From: Campylobacterales bacterium
GTDB taxonomy: Bacteria; Campylobacterota; Campylobacteria; Campylobacterales; QNZT01
NCBI GenBank assembly: GCA_026985685.1
Contig: JALSQA010000011.1
Coordinates: forward strand, 1 to 5,714
DNA: 5,714 nucleotides
Reading direction: 5' to 3'
Made by a program: the position numbers and the translations under genes
Shown: positions 1 to 5,579 of the stretch, piece after piece
Layout of the letters: every line of letters begins with the position of its first letter
Numbering within the stretch: position 1 is the first letter of the stretch
The notes under the pieces: generated by a model
Seen by the model: the letters and a program-made list of their open reading frames with translations, nothing else
The model's database searches: none
Told to the model about the DNA's origin: nothing

Positions 1-28
1 TTGGATCGGTTATGTCTGTTTTTGTCAC
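1..28 (-). CDS. 5' end of an unidentified gene, cut by the window edge
   Basis: Only the first nine complete codons are present, reading VTKTDITDP with GTG as start (Met in the protein). The start is supported by a strong Shine-Dalgarno (AGGAG) six bases upstream and by a sigma-54 promoter match that would give a leader of roughly 25 bases. No function can be assigned from nine residues. In Campylobacterota RpoN mainly drives flagellar hook/basal-body genes, and in other bacteria also nitrogen, transport or hydrogenase genes, so a conditionally expressed product is likely. It lies in the same direction as the phosphatase upstream, but the 174-base gap and its own promoter make it a separate unit. 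A rightward reading frame over the same bases is a competing, less supported interpretation (see rejected items). Confidence 0.5.
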
Positions 29-32
29 GGGA

Positions 33-39
33 CTCTCCT
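33..39 (-). promoter_or_regulatory. Ribosome binding site that fixes the GTG start at 28
   Basis: Read on the minus strand this is AGGAGAG, with AGGAG ending six bases before GTG. It is the strongest Shine-Dalgarno in the window and the main reason to accept the short leftward frame at the left edge as a real gene start. No ATG lies in that frame within the visible part. Confidence 0.55.
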
Positions 40-62
40 CTTTATTGTATAAACAGGTTAAA

Positions 63-79
63 AGCAATTAGTGTGCCAG
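63..79 (-). promoter_or_regulatory. Sigma-54 (RpoN) promoter
   Basis: On the minus strand the sequence is CTGGCAC, five bases, then TTGCT. This matches the sigma-54 -24/-12 consensus (YTGGCACGrNNNTTGCW) at nearly every conserved position, with exactly ten bases between the invariant GG and GC. The expected transcription start is near position 52, which leaves about 24 bases of leader containing the ribosome binding site before the GTG at 28. Such promoters need an AAA+ enhancer-binding activator, whose site was not identified in the AT-rich DNA at about 85-165. An overlapping sigma-70 reading (TTGATA with a poor -10) is much weaker. Confidence 0.7.
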
Positions 80-165
80 TATCAAATAAACCATATCTAT
101 ACTATATCGACATTTTCTAAATATATATTTAATTAGCACTATTTATGGAGATATTATATTTCTTA

Positions 166-187
166 TTCCCAAGCTCCAGCTTGGGAA
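166..187. repeat. Perfect palindrome, REP-like stem-loop (10-bp arms)
   Basis: The left arm is TTCCCAAGCT, the spacer CC and the right arm AGCTTGGGAA; all ten arm bases pair. In RNA it would form a stable G/C-containing hairpin in otherwise very AT-rich DNA. It begins 15 bases after the stop of the leftward phosphatase gene, a usual place for dispersed REP-type palindromes. It could also act as a 3' stabilising or terminating hairpin for the three-gene operon, but no run of T follows it on either strand, so it is not a canonical intrinsic terminator. Short palindromes with a TTCCCA...TGGGAA core are familiar as dispersed repeats in proteobacterial genomes; copy number here cannot be judged from one window. 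Confidence 0.6.
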
Positions 188-202
188 CAAAAGCACCACT
201 TC

Positions 203-958
203 CTATGAAAGTTTTATAATCTTGTAATTAGAACCATCAATTTCCAATAGATTAATAAATCCAGATCTATAAACACCAGAATCTAAGCCTATTTTGTCTT
301 CTTTGATAAATGGTTTGAAAAATGGGGTATGTCCAAAGACAACTTTATAAGGGAGTTTTTGTTTTGAGAGTATAAATTTATCACGGATCCAGTAAATCAC
401 ACCATCTTTTGCTTGTTTTGATATATCTTTGTTTGTAGGATCAATGCCTGCATGAACAAATAGATAACCATTTCTTTTGTCGAGATAATAAGGGGTTAAT
501 TCATTTAAAAATGTGATAAATTCTTCACTGAAATCATGATCTTGCTGCATCATATATTCAAGTGATTCAACTGAATTTTTAAAAAATTTGTATTGTTTAT
601 AAGGTCGAACAGAACCATCGATGAAAAAGTTTTCAAAAAATATCTCATGATTGCCACGAAGAAAAATAATCTCTTTATCTTTTTCTATAGCCCAGCGACG
701 AAGTTTCAAAATATCTCTGATTGTATAATACGACCCAGCATCTGTAAAAGATTTGCCATCTATCTCTCCTGCTTCACCTCTGTCCATATAATCACCAAGA
801 AATATGACTAAACAATCATCTCTGTGGTTTTCTTTGATATAACGCTCTACTTTTTGATAGATACTATAAGTACCGTGCAAATCTGGAATAACGAGATATT
901 TATCATATTTTTTAACTTTACGGCTAGAAGAGAATAGACCTGTAAAGAATTTTTTCAT
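203..958 (-). CDS. PPP-family metallophosphoesterase (ApaH / Ser-Thr phosphatase-like)
   Basis: This 251-residue cytosolic calcineurin-type phosphoesterase carries the dimetal motifs of the PPP family in the right order: DLHG (D26, H28), GDYMDRG (55-61), GNHE (102-105), VHAG (H169) and FGHTPF (H210). There is also a WIRDKF segment (190-195), as in bacterial PPP phosphatases, and a C-terminal IGLDSGVYRSG stretch (223-233). The first motif has Pro before DLHG, where the family usually has Gly. Members hydrolyse phosphoprotein Ser/Thr phosphates or dinucleoside tetraphosphates; the sequence alone does not decide the substrate. The N-terminal 18 residues are basic and precede the domain. It is last in the leftward operon, 8 bases after the DUF89 gene, and its AGGAA Shine-Dalgarno overlaps the upstream stop codon, suggesting translational coupling. 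Family assignment is secure; substrate is not. Confidence 0.9.
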   Translation of the reverse strand: MKKFFTGLFSSSRKVKKYDKYLVIPDLHGTYSIYQKVERYIKENHRDDCLVIFLGDYMDRGEAGEIDGKSFTDAGSYYTIRDILKLRRWAIEKDKEIIFLRGNHEIFFENFFIDGSVRPYKQYKFFKNSVESLEYMMQQDHDFSEEFITFLNELTPYYLDKRNGYLFVHAGIDPTNKDISKQAKDGVIYWIRDKFILSKQKLPYKVVFGHTPFFKPFIKEDKIGLDSGVYRSGFINLLEIDGSNYKIIKLS

Positions 959-966
959 CGTTATTC

Positions 967-1830
967 CTATTTTTGAGAATACTTACAAACAAGATCACCA
1001 GGATCTAAACTAAGATCTTTTGCCACTACATGACATTTTACTTTTAGTAAATAATATATCGAAAATTCTTTACAATCGCTTAAACACTCATAATTGCCCA
1101 TGCCTTTTGAGATGATGCAATCAGCCTCTGAAAATAGTTTTTTTGATTCAGAATTTAGTGCATCAAAAACAATACCAGGCGTGTTTACACCGCTATTTAT
1201 AAGGGTTGCGTATTTTTTTATATCATCATCTTTTAGATCATCAAAACAGATATCGTTGATGATAGGCTTGGCTCTTACAAAATAATAAATTTTAATATCT
1301 TCAAATAAGGATTTTATAGTTTCTATATAGAGTGTATCAAAGATATTTTCACCTGCGTTATCTGCAAGATAAACGATAGTTTTACTTCCCTGGATATCTT
1401 TATAAAGTCTGTTTATGTCATCTATGGCTAATTTAGAATCTAAAACTTTGTTTATTTCCTCTTCAAGATCGTACATAAATTCAGAAGCCAAATCGATAAC
1501 ATTTCCAGCTATAGCGATTTTTGTGGCTGTTTTAAAAGGATCTTTACTATTTTTAATAAGTTTTTTTGCAAAAGGTATCAATTTTTTAGCTTGTATGATG
1601 GCTTCTTTCTTCTCTTTGGCATAGATATCGTCTGTTTTTAGTATTTTAGCCATCATCTCGTACATCGGCTTGGCATTTTGGGGTGGTGTTTTGGAAAGAG
1701 AAAAGGAGGGGAGCATTTTTGCACAATTATCTAATATCTCTTTAGATTCCTGTGCATTTAAACCAAGCGTTTTGGTTACACGTAACGCCTGGTTAAAAAT
1801 ACATGAAATACACTCTGGCTCTATATTCAT
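967..1830 (-). CDS. DUF89 / ARMT1-fold putative damage-control phosphatase
   Basis: This 287-residue protein is of the short prokaryotic DUF89 type. Visible hallmarks are an N-terminal CxxC (C7, C10) followed by a helical region, AGNVID (108-113), the metal-site signature ADNAGE (156-161), VRAKPIINDI (185-194), SGVNTPG (213-219) and SKGMGNYE (241-248). In characterised family members a divalent metal held by the Asp/Asn residues supports hydrolysis of phosphate from damaged or side-product metabolites such as sugar phosphates. The substrate of the short prokaryotic branch is not established as far as I know. It starts 3 bases after the DAHP synthase stop with only a weak Shine-Dalgarno (TAGG very close to ATG), so translation probably depends on ribosomes finishing the upstream gene. 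Older annotations may say 'protein of unknown function DUF89'. Confidence 0.88.
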   Translation of the reverse strand: MNIEPECISCIFNQALRVTKTLGLNAQESKEILDNCAKMLPSFSLSKTPPQNAKPMYEMMAKILKTDDIYAKEKKEAIIQAKKLIPFAKKLIKNSKDPFKTATKIAIAGNVIDLASEFMYDLEEEINKVLDSKLAIDDINRLYKDIQGSKTIVYLADNAGENIFDTLYIETIKSLFEDIKIYYFVRAKPIINDICFDDLKDDDIKKYATLINSGVNTPGIVFDALNSESKKLFSEADCIISKGMGNYECLSDCKEFSIYYLLKVKCHVVAKDLSLDPGDLVCKYSQK

Positions 1831-1833
1831 AGC

Positions 1834-3180
1834 CTATTTTCTGTTTTTGAGTGAATCAGCTATCAAAAATGCAAGTTCTAATGCCTGATGTGCATTTAAT
1901 CTTGGATCACAATGAGTATGGTAACGTGATGAAAGATTTTCTTCGCCTATATTTTGTCCACCACCGATACATTCTGTAACATCTTTACCTGTCATTTCAA
2001 GATGAATACCACCAGCATGAGTTCCCTCAGCTTGATGGATATCAAAGAAATTCTCTACCTCTTTTAAGACATTATGAAATTCTCTTGTTTTGTAATTGTT
2101 GGAAGTTTTAATCGTATTTCCATGCATAGGATCACAACTCCACAATACTTTTTTACCCTCTTTTTTGACTGCCTGAAGTAGTTTTGGAAAATAATCACCA
2201 ACTTTATCTGCACCCATACGAACGATAACATTCATCTTTCCTGATTCATTTTCAGGATTTAGTGTATCAAGTAGTTTTAGCAAATCATCTACCGAAGTAC
2301 TAGGTCCTGCTTTGACTCCTATTGGATTATCTACACCACGTAAAAACTCTACATGAGCACCATCAACTTGTCTGGTTCTATCACCAATCCACAACATATG
2401 TGCAGAACAATCATAATATTTACCGCTCAATGAATCCTTGCGTGTTAAGGCTTCTTCATAATTTAATAAAAGAGCTTCATGAGAAGTATAAAGAATTGTC
2501 TGTGCAAGATTTGGTGCACTTTTTGAGTCAATTCCACAAGCTTGCATGAAATTTAGTGCCTGTTGAATTTTATCTGATAATTCTCTATATCTTTGATCCG
2601 CAGTTGTTTCATCAGAAAAGTCTACATTCCAGCGATGTACTTTATTTAAATCAGCAAAACCACCTCTTGCAAAAGCACGGATTAGATTTTGTGTTGCTGC
2701 TGACTGGTTGTATGCACTTAGCATTCTATATGGATCTGGTTCTCTTGCTTCTTTTGTAAATTCGATAGAATTGATAATATCTCCACGATAGCTAGGAAGT
2801 GTGATATCTCCTATTGTTTCAAAATCACTTGATCTGGGTTTTGCAAACTGACCTGCTATTCTTCCTACTTTTACTACAGGTTTACCACCTGCAAAAGTTA
2901 AGATAACAGACATTTGTAAAAATACTTTGAAAAAATCTTTTATATTGTCTGCATTAAATTCTGCAAAACTTTCTGCACAGTCACCACCTTGAAGTAAAAA
3001 AGCGTTACCTTCGGTAGCATCTGATAGTTGTTTTTTCAAACTTCTGACTTCTTCTGCAAATACTAACGGTGGATACTTGGCCAGTTTTTGCTCTACTTCT
3101 TCTAACTTAATCTGATCTTTGTACGTAGGCTGCTGCAAGATAGGCTTATCTCTCCAACTCTGTAAATTCCAACTATGCAT
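1834..3180 (-). CDS. aroG: Class II 3-deoxy-7-phosphoheptulonate (DAHP) synthase
   Basis: It condenses phosphoenolpyruvate and erythrose 4-phosphate to DAHP, the first step of the shikimate pathway to aromatic amino acids and folate, in the cytosol. The 448 residues cover the whole class II (plant/Helicobacter/Mycobacterium) family: KPILQQPTY near the N-terminus, QGGDCAESF (metal ligand C68), [14 protein letters not shown] (104-117), [31 protein letters not shown] (K290), DPMHGNT (metal ligand H353), HLEMTG (metal ligand E395) and HCDPRLN (metal ligand D425). Ligand identities follow from the M. tuberculosis enzyme. At this length the enzyme leaves little room for the extra N-terminal regulatory elements of the mycobacterial form, so feedback control may differ. 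It is first in the leftward operon, with GGGGA five bases before ATG. The symbol varies among genomes (aroF, aroG, aroA). Confidence 0.96.
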   Translation of the reverse strand: MHSWNLQSWRDKPILQQPTYKDQIKLEEVEQKLAKYPPLVFAEEVRSLKKQLSDATEGNAFLLQGGDCAESFAEFNADNIKDFFKVFLQMSVILTFAGGKPVVKVGRIAGQFAKPRSSDFETIGDITLPSYRGDIINSIEFTKEAREPDPYRMLSAYNQSAATQNLIRAFARGGFADLNKVHRWNVDFSDETTADQRYRELSDKIQQALNFMQACGIDSKSAPNLAQTILYTSHEALLLNYEEALTRKDSLSGKYYDCSAHMLWIGDRTRQVDGAHVEFLRGVDNPIGVKAGPSTSVDDLLKLLDTLNPENESGKMNVIVRMGADKVGDYFPKLLQAVKKEGKKVLWSCDPMHGNTIKTSNNYKTREFHNVLKEVENFFDIHQAEGTHAGGIHLEMTGKDVTECIGGGQNIGEENLSSRYHTHCDPRLNAHQALELAFLIADSLKNRK

Positions 3181-3207
3181 CTTGTCCCCTATATTTAAAA
3201 TTTTGGT

Positions 3208-3236
3208 ATTATAGTGATAATTTGTTTTAAAATCAA
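3208..3236 (-). promoter_or_regulatory. Sigma-70 promoter of the DAHP synthase operon
   Basis: Read leftward, the -35 box is TTGATT (3236-3231) and the -10 box is a perfect TATAAT (3213-3208), with a 17-base spacer. The predicted start is near 3201, giving about a 20-base leader with the GGGGA ribosome binding site. That leader is too short for an attenuator or leader peptide, so control of this aromatic-pathway operon would have to be by a DNA-binding protein or by the enzyme itself. Confidence 0.75.
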
Positions 3237-3251
3237 ATTTTATGTTATAAT
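3222..3251 (+). promoter_or_regulatory. Promoter of the membrane protein-bpt operon, extended -10
   Basis: A perfect TATAAT (3246-3251) is preceded by TG one base upstream (TGTTATAAT, extended -10). A TTGTTT at 3222-3227 can serve as -35 with an 18-base spacer. Predicted start is near 3258 and the leader is about 26 bases, with AAGGA (3270-3274) as ribosome binding site nine bases before the ATG at 3284. Its -35 lies inside the spacer of the opposing DAHP synthase promoter, so two polymerases could not bind together. A 12-base AT palindrome, TTAAAATTTTAA (3255-3266), covers the start site but is too AT-simple to call an operator. Confidence 0.65.
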
Positions 3252-3283
3252 GAGTTAAAATTTTAATTTAAGGAATATCTTAC

Positions 3284-3730
3284 ATGGAAGTTTTGTCCGT
3301 TTTGCTTGTAGGTTCTATCATCACTTATATGATGTACCAAAATATAAATAAAGTTACTTCATCTATCGATACAAAGAAAACAACATCACATGAAGCGTAT
3401 GCTTTTTTTGCATCAAGCATTAGTGAGCATATTCGCAAAGTTAAAAATGACTTGGATAAAGATATCGAATCAAGTTATCCAAGATTTAATCCTCACAAAG
3501 ACTGTGATGAAGAAAAAAGTGTTAAAAAATTACTTGATCTTTTAAGAAAAACAGCTGTATATGAAACAGTCATGGCTAAAAATAAAGCACCCAAAGATGT
3601 TGAAAAAGAGTTGAGTTCTATATTGACAGAATTTGATAATATCATCAGGGAGAGTTGTGTAGATGGAGATATGCTAGCTGATGATGTAAAAAATGCACTT
3701 TACAAAGAGTATCAAAAAATCCAAAAATGA
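3284..3730 (+). CDS. Small membrane-anchored protein of unknown function
   Basis: I do not recognise this 148-residue protein. Residues 3-19 form one hydrophobic helix, with an acidic residue before it and Lys residues (23, 31, 32) after it. By the positive-inside rule this favours an uncleaved anchor with the remaining ~120 residues in the cytoplasm. That domain is charged and mostly helical, with predicted helices around 35-62, 77-99, 103-123 and 130-147, and two cysteines (C74, C125) but no recognisable catalytic motif. The start is backed by AAGGA nine bases upstream. Its stop overlaps the start of bpt by four bases (ATGA), so the two are translated in a coupled way. The pairing hints at a role beside the leucyltransferase, but it may be simple genome packing. 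Confidence 0.8.
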   Translation: MEVLSVLLVGSIITYMMYQNINKVTSSIDTKKTTSHEAYAFFASSISEHIRKVKNDLDKDIESSYPRFNPHKDCDEEKSVKKLLDLLRKTAVYETVMAKNKAPKDVEKELSSILTEFDNIIRESCVDGDMLADDVKNALYKEYQKIQK

Positions 3731-4464
3731 AAAAATCTCCATTAGGCAATCTTGATATCATCGAATTTTCCACACTAAAATCAAGATGTGTCTACCTGCC
3801 TGATAAACTTATGAAAATGCAGTACAAATACATAATCGAGTGTAATGAATTTGTAAATGCACAGCTTATAAAAAGGGGTTGGCGAAGGTTTGGAGAATAT
3901 TTCTCAAGACCAAACTGTGACAATTGTACAGCTTGTCAAAGCCTTAGAATTGATGTCAAAAATTTTAAATTTTCCCGCTCACAAAAAAGAGTTTTAAAAA
4001 AAAACTCTGATACAAGAATATTAGTAAGAAAACCATCTGTTACTTATGAACATCTCGAACTTTATGAAAAATATCATCGTTTCATGGTCAAGAAAAAAGG
4101 ATGGGATTATTATAGCGTAGATGCTCAGTCATACCATGATTTATATGTCAAAGGTTATGCAACATTTGGCAATGAAATTCTCTACTATCGAGATAAAAAA
4201 CTTATAGGTGTTGATTTGATCGATTATCTGGATGATGGTATTTCATCTATCTATTTTTATTATGACCCAGATTATGCGAACTACTCTTTGGGTGTTTTTT
4301 CGATGTTAAAAGAGATAGAGTTTGCAAAAAAAAGAGAATTAGACTGGATTTATTTAGGATATTATGTAAAAGATTGTGATAGTTTAAATTATAAGGTTAA
4401 TTACAAACCACATCAAATTTTACGCAATTTACCCTCTTTAAAAGAGGATTATGACTGGTCTTGA
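3727..4464 (+). CDS. bpt: Aspartate/glutamate leucyltransferase (N-degron pathway)
   Basis: It transfers leucine from Leu-tRNA to proteins with N-terminal Asp or Glu, making them substrates of ClpS and ClpAP. The 245 residues match the bacterial Bpt length and both ATE domains. The N-terminal part has C21 in CVYLP, then GWRRFGEYFSRPNCDNCTAC with C64, C67 and C70 in a CxxCxxC pattern, followed by QSLRIDV and SRSQKRVLKKN. The C-terminal acyltransferase domain has FYYDPDYANYSLGVFS (177-192), EIEFAK, YLGYYVKDC (209-217) and NYKVNYKPHQI (221-231). The conserved Cys set resembles that of arginyltransferases reported to bind an iron-sulfur cluster or haem, so redox control is possible but unproven here. 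It is the second gene of its operon. Its last 16 bases overlap the 3' end of the convergent gene. Leu specificity, rather than Arg, is inferred from the bacterial Bpt subfamily. Confidence 0.95.
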   Translation: MKKSPLGNLDIIEFSTLKSRCVYLPDKLMKMQYKYIIECNEFVNAQLIKRGWRRFGEYFSRPNCDNCTACQSLRIDVKNFKFSRSQKRVLKKNSDTRILVRKPSVTYEHLELYEKYHRFMVKKKGWDYYSVDAQSYHDLYVKGYATFGNEILYYRDKKLIGVDLIDYLDDGISSIYFYYDPDYANYSLGVFSMLKEIEFAKKRELDWIYLGYYVKDCDSLNYKVNYKPHQILRNLPSLKEDYDWS

Positions 4465-4823
4465 GATAGATTACTATGTTTTCTAAAAATTGTTGGTATA
4501 TCCAGTGAATCCTGTGGAACTGCTTCTTTAAGACTTGAATTTGTGACCTCTTTGGGAGTTGGTACTTCAAAAAGATTTTCAGTTTTCAATGGTGCTTTTG
4601 GTGGAGTTTTTAACTCTCGTTTTTTACCAAGTCCTTTTAAAATAGTCTTTGCTTCTTTACTATTTAACACTTTTGACTCTACGAGAGTAAAAGCTATCCC
4701 TTCACTAAAACCTTTGAGATAATGTACCTTTTTTGCACTACCTTGCTGTTGTTTTAGATCATAAAAGTGTTCTACTAGATCAATTAGATTGTTAATAAGC
4801 TTTGTTTTTGTAAAATCGTCCAT
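4449..4823 (-). CDS. Unknown protein with FtsZ-tail-like C-terminal peptide
   Basis: I do not recognise a named family for this 124-residue soluble protein. Residues 1-70 look helical and folded (LINNLIDLVEHFYDLKQQ, then KGFSEGIAFTLVES and SKEAKTILKGLGKK). Residues 71-106 are a proline-rich, low-order linker (PPKAP, VPTPKEV, VPQDS). The tail LDIPTIFRKH (107-116) resembles the conserved C-terminal peptide of FtsZ (LDIPAFLRKQ in E. coli), which binds FtsA, ZipA and other division factors. The only Met is residue 1, so the start is fixed. No Shine-Dalgarno precedes it, and a TATAAT sits five bases upstream. It converges on bpt with a 16-base overlap and diverges from the hydrolase gene 33 bases away. 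A cell-division or envelope role is inference from the tail and the cell-wall neighbour. Confidence 0.8.
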   Translation of the reverse strand: MDDFTKTKLINNLIDLVEHFYDLKQQQGSAKKVHYLKGFSEGIAFTLVESKVLNSKEAKTILKGLGKKRELKTPPKAPLKTENLFEVPTPKEVTNSSLKEAVPQDSLDIPTIFRKHSNLSQDQS

Positions 4824-4836
4824 AATTTATTATACA
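4808..4836 (+). promoter_or_regulatory. Possible promoter of the hydrolase-MurF unit
   Basis: TTGTAA (4808-4813) and TATACA (4831-4836) are separated by 17 bases, which predicts a start near 4843 and a leader of about 14 bases. The match is moderate. The only Shine-Dalgarno-like bases (AAAAGG, 4837-4842) are 14 bases from the ATG and would lie upstream of that start, so either the true start is further upstream or initiation uses little Shine-Dalgarno pairing. The -35 box lies inside the opposing gene, and the -10 overlaps the opposing -10. Confidence 0.4.
4829..4834 (-). promoter_or_regulatory. -10 box abutting the start codon (possible leaderless mRNA)
   Basis: Reading leftward, a perfect TATAAT is followed by AAATT and then the ATG at 4823. 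The usual six or so bases from -10 to the transcription start would put the first transcribed base at or beside the A of the start codon. No purine-rich ribosome binding site is present. The -35 position (TGAAAT) is poor, which is common in Campylobacterota sigma-70 promoters. Confidence 0.5.
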
Positions 4837-4856
4837 AAAAGGTCAATAAATATTTC

Positions 4857-5579
4857 ATGGCAGTTAAAGATATCACTTATCAAGGCAATAAATATAGCAT
4901 TTATTATGATTTAATAAATCCAAAAATGCAAAAAAATATAATCATCCTTCACGGCTGGGGTAGCAACAAAGAGATCATGAAAAGTTGTTTCTCCCCTTTT
5001 TTTAAAGAGTTTCGTCATGTCTATATAGATATGCCTGGATTTGGTAAAAGTAAAACTAAAAATGTTTTGACTACAAAAGATTATCAGCAAATCATCTCTT
5101 CTTTCCTAAAGGAGTCAAAACTTGAAAAAGATATCATCATAGGACACTCTTTTGGTGGAAAAGTTGCTTCATTACTTCAGCCAAATCTGCTTGTTTTACT
5201 CAGTAGTGCAGGTATTGTTCCTCCTAAAAGATGGAATGTAAGATTTAAGATAAAACTTTTTAAATTTTTGAAGTTATTTGGTCTAGGAGCTTTCAGGAGA
5301 TATTTTGCATCAAAAGATGTAAGTGATATGGATCAAAATATGTATGAGACATTTAAAAATGTTGTTGATGAAGATTTTACTTCAGTTTTTAGTGCATATG
5401 ATAAAAAAGCACTTATATTTTGGGGAAAATCAGATACAGCCACACCCCTTAGCTCTGGTAAAATGATAAATACACTTATAAAAGATAGCAAGTTATTCGC
5501 TTTGGATGGTGATCACTTTTTCTTTACAAAACATGCCAAATTTATAGCCGATACTATTACAGAGGAATTTCATGGATAA
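4857..5579 (+). CDS. Alpha/beta-fold hydrolase
   Basis: This 240-residue cytosolic alpha/beta hydrolase has a complete catalytic set: HGWG (32-35) for the oxyanion hole, the nucleophile elbow GHSFGG (96-101) with Ser98, the acid in WGKSD (Asp193) and the base in DGDH (His220). DMPGFGKS (58-65) is the usual loop after strand 4. A basic, helical cap with FKIKLFKFLKLFGLGAFRR (130-148) could lie against the membrane. The substrate is unknown; possibilities include esters or thioesters. The gene overlaps the next gene, a probable membrane-anchored Mur ligase, by 8 bases. Hydrolases of this kind sit next to murF in Campylobacter, so a link to peptidoglycan precursor metabolism or recycling is a reasonable inference. 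There is no alternative in-frame ATG upstream, although the Shine-Dalgarno is poorly placed. Confidence 0.9.
   Translation: MAVKDITYQGNKYSIYYDLINPKMQKNIIILHGWGSNKEIMKSCFSPFFKEFRHVYIDMPGFGKSKTKNVLTTKDYQQIISSFLKESKLEKDIIIGHSFGGKVASLLQPNLLVLLSSAGIVPPKRWNVRFKIKLFKFLKLFGLGAFRRYFASKDVSDMDQNMYETFKNVVDEDFTSVFSAYDKKALIFWGKSDTATPLSSGKMINTLIKDSKLFALDGDHFFFTKHAKFIADTITEEFHG

Noticed and set aside
1..71. Rightward open frame ending in TAG at 69-71, reading like a short hydrophobic C-terminus (VMSVFVTGLSSLLYKQ)
   Set aside because: It could be the end of a rightward gene convergent with the phosphatase, but nothing identifies it. The opposite strand has a strong ribosome site and a sigma-54 promoter in register. 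Kept as the main alternative for the left edge; extending the window would settle it.
1..120. Second rightward open frame running from the edge to TAA at 118-120
   Set aside because: No protein-like pattern, and it covers the AT-rich promoter region; open by chance.
593..811. Rightward open frame inside the metallophosphoesterase gene
   Set aside because: Antisense to a gene with all PPP motifs, no ribosome site, no recognisable product.
1094..1888. Three rightward open frames (1094-1285, 1415-1624, 1670-1888) antisense to the DUF89 gene
   Set aside because: They mirror a well-supported coding frame and give Ser/Phe-rich translations typical of antisense reading; no promoters or ribosome sites.
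2322..2759. Two rightward open frames (2322-2549 and 2556-2759) antisense to DAHP synthase
   Set aside because: Composition rich in His, Leu and Gln is a by-product of the opposite strand; the DAHP synthase is complete and conserved through this stretch.
3181..3207. Attenuator or leader peptide upstream of DAHP synthase
   Set aside because: The predicted leader is only about 20 bases and has no aromatic-codon ORF or alternative hairpins.
3191..3270. AT-only palindromes (AAAATTTT, TTAAAATTTTAA) around the divergent promoters as operator sites
   Set aside because: Such runs are expected by chance in DNA this AT-rich; no repeated half-site specific to a known regulator could be seen.
4433..4447. 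Inverted repeat CCTCTTT-A-AAAGAGG near the end of bpt, considered as a bidirectional terminator
   Set aside because: It lies within bpt coding sequence, the stem is weak and AT-rich, and no T-run follows on either strand.
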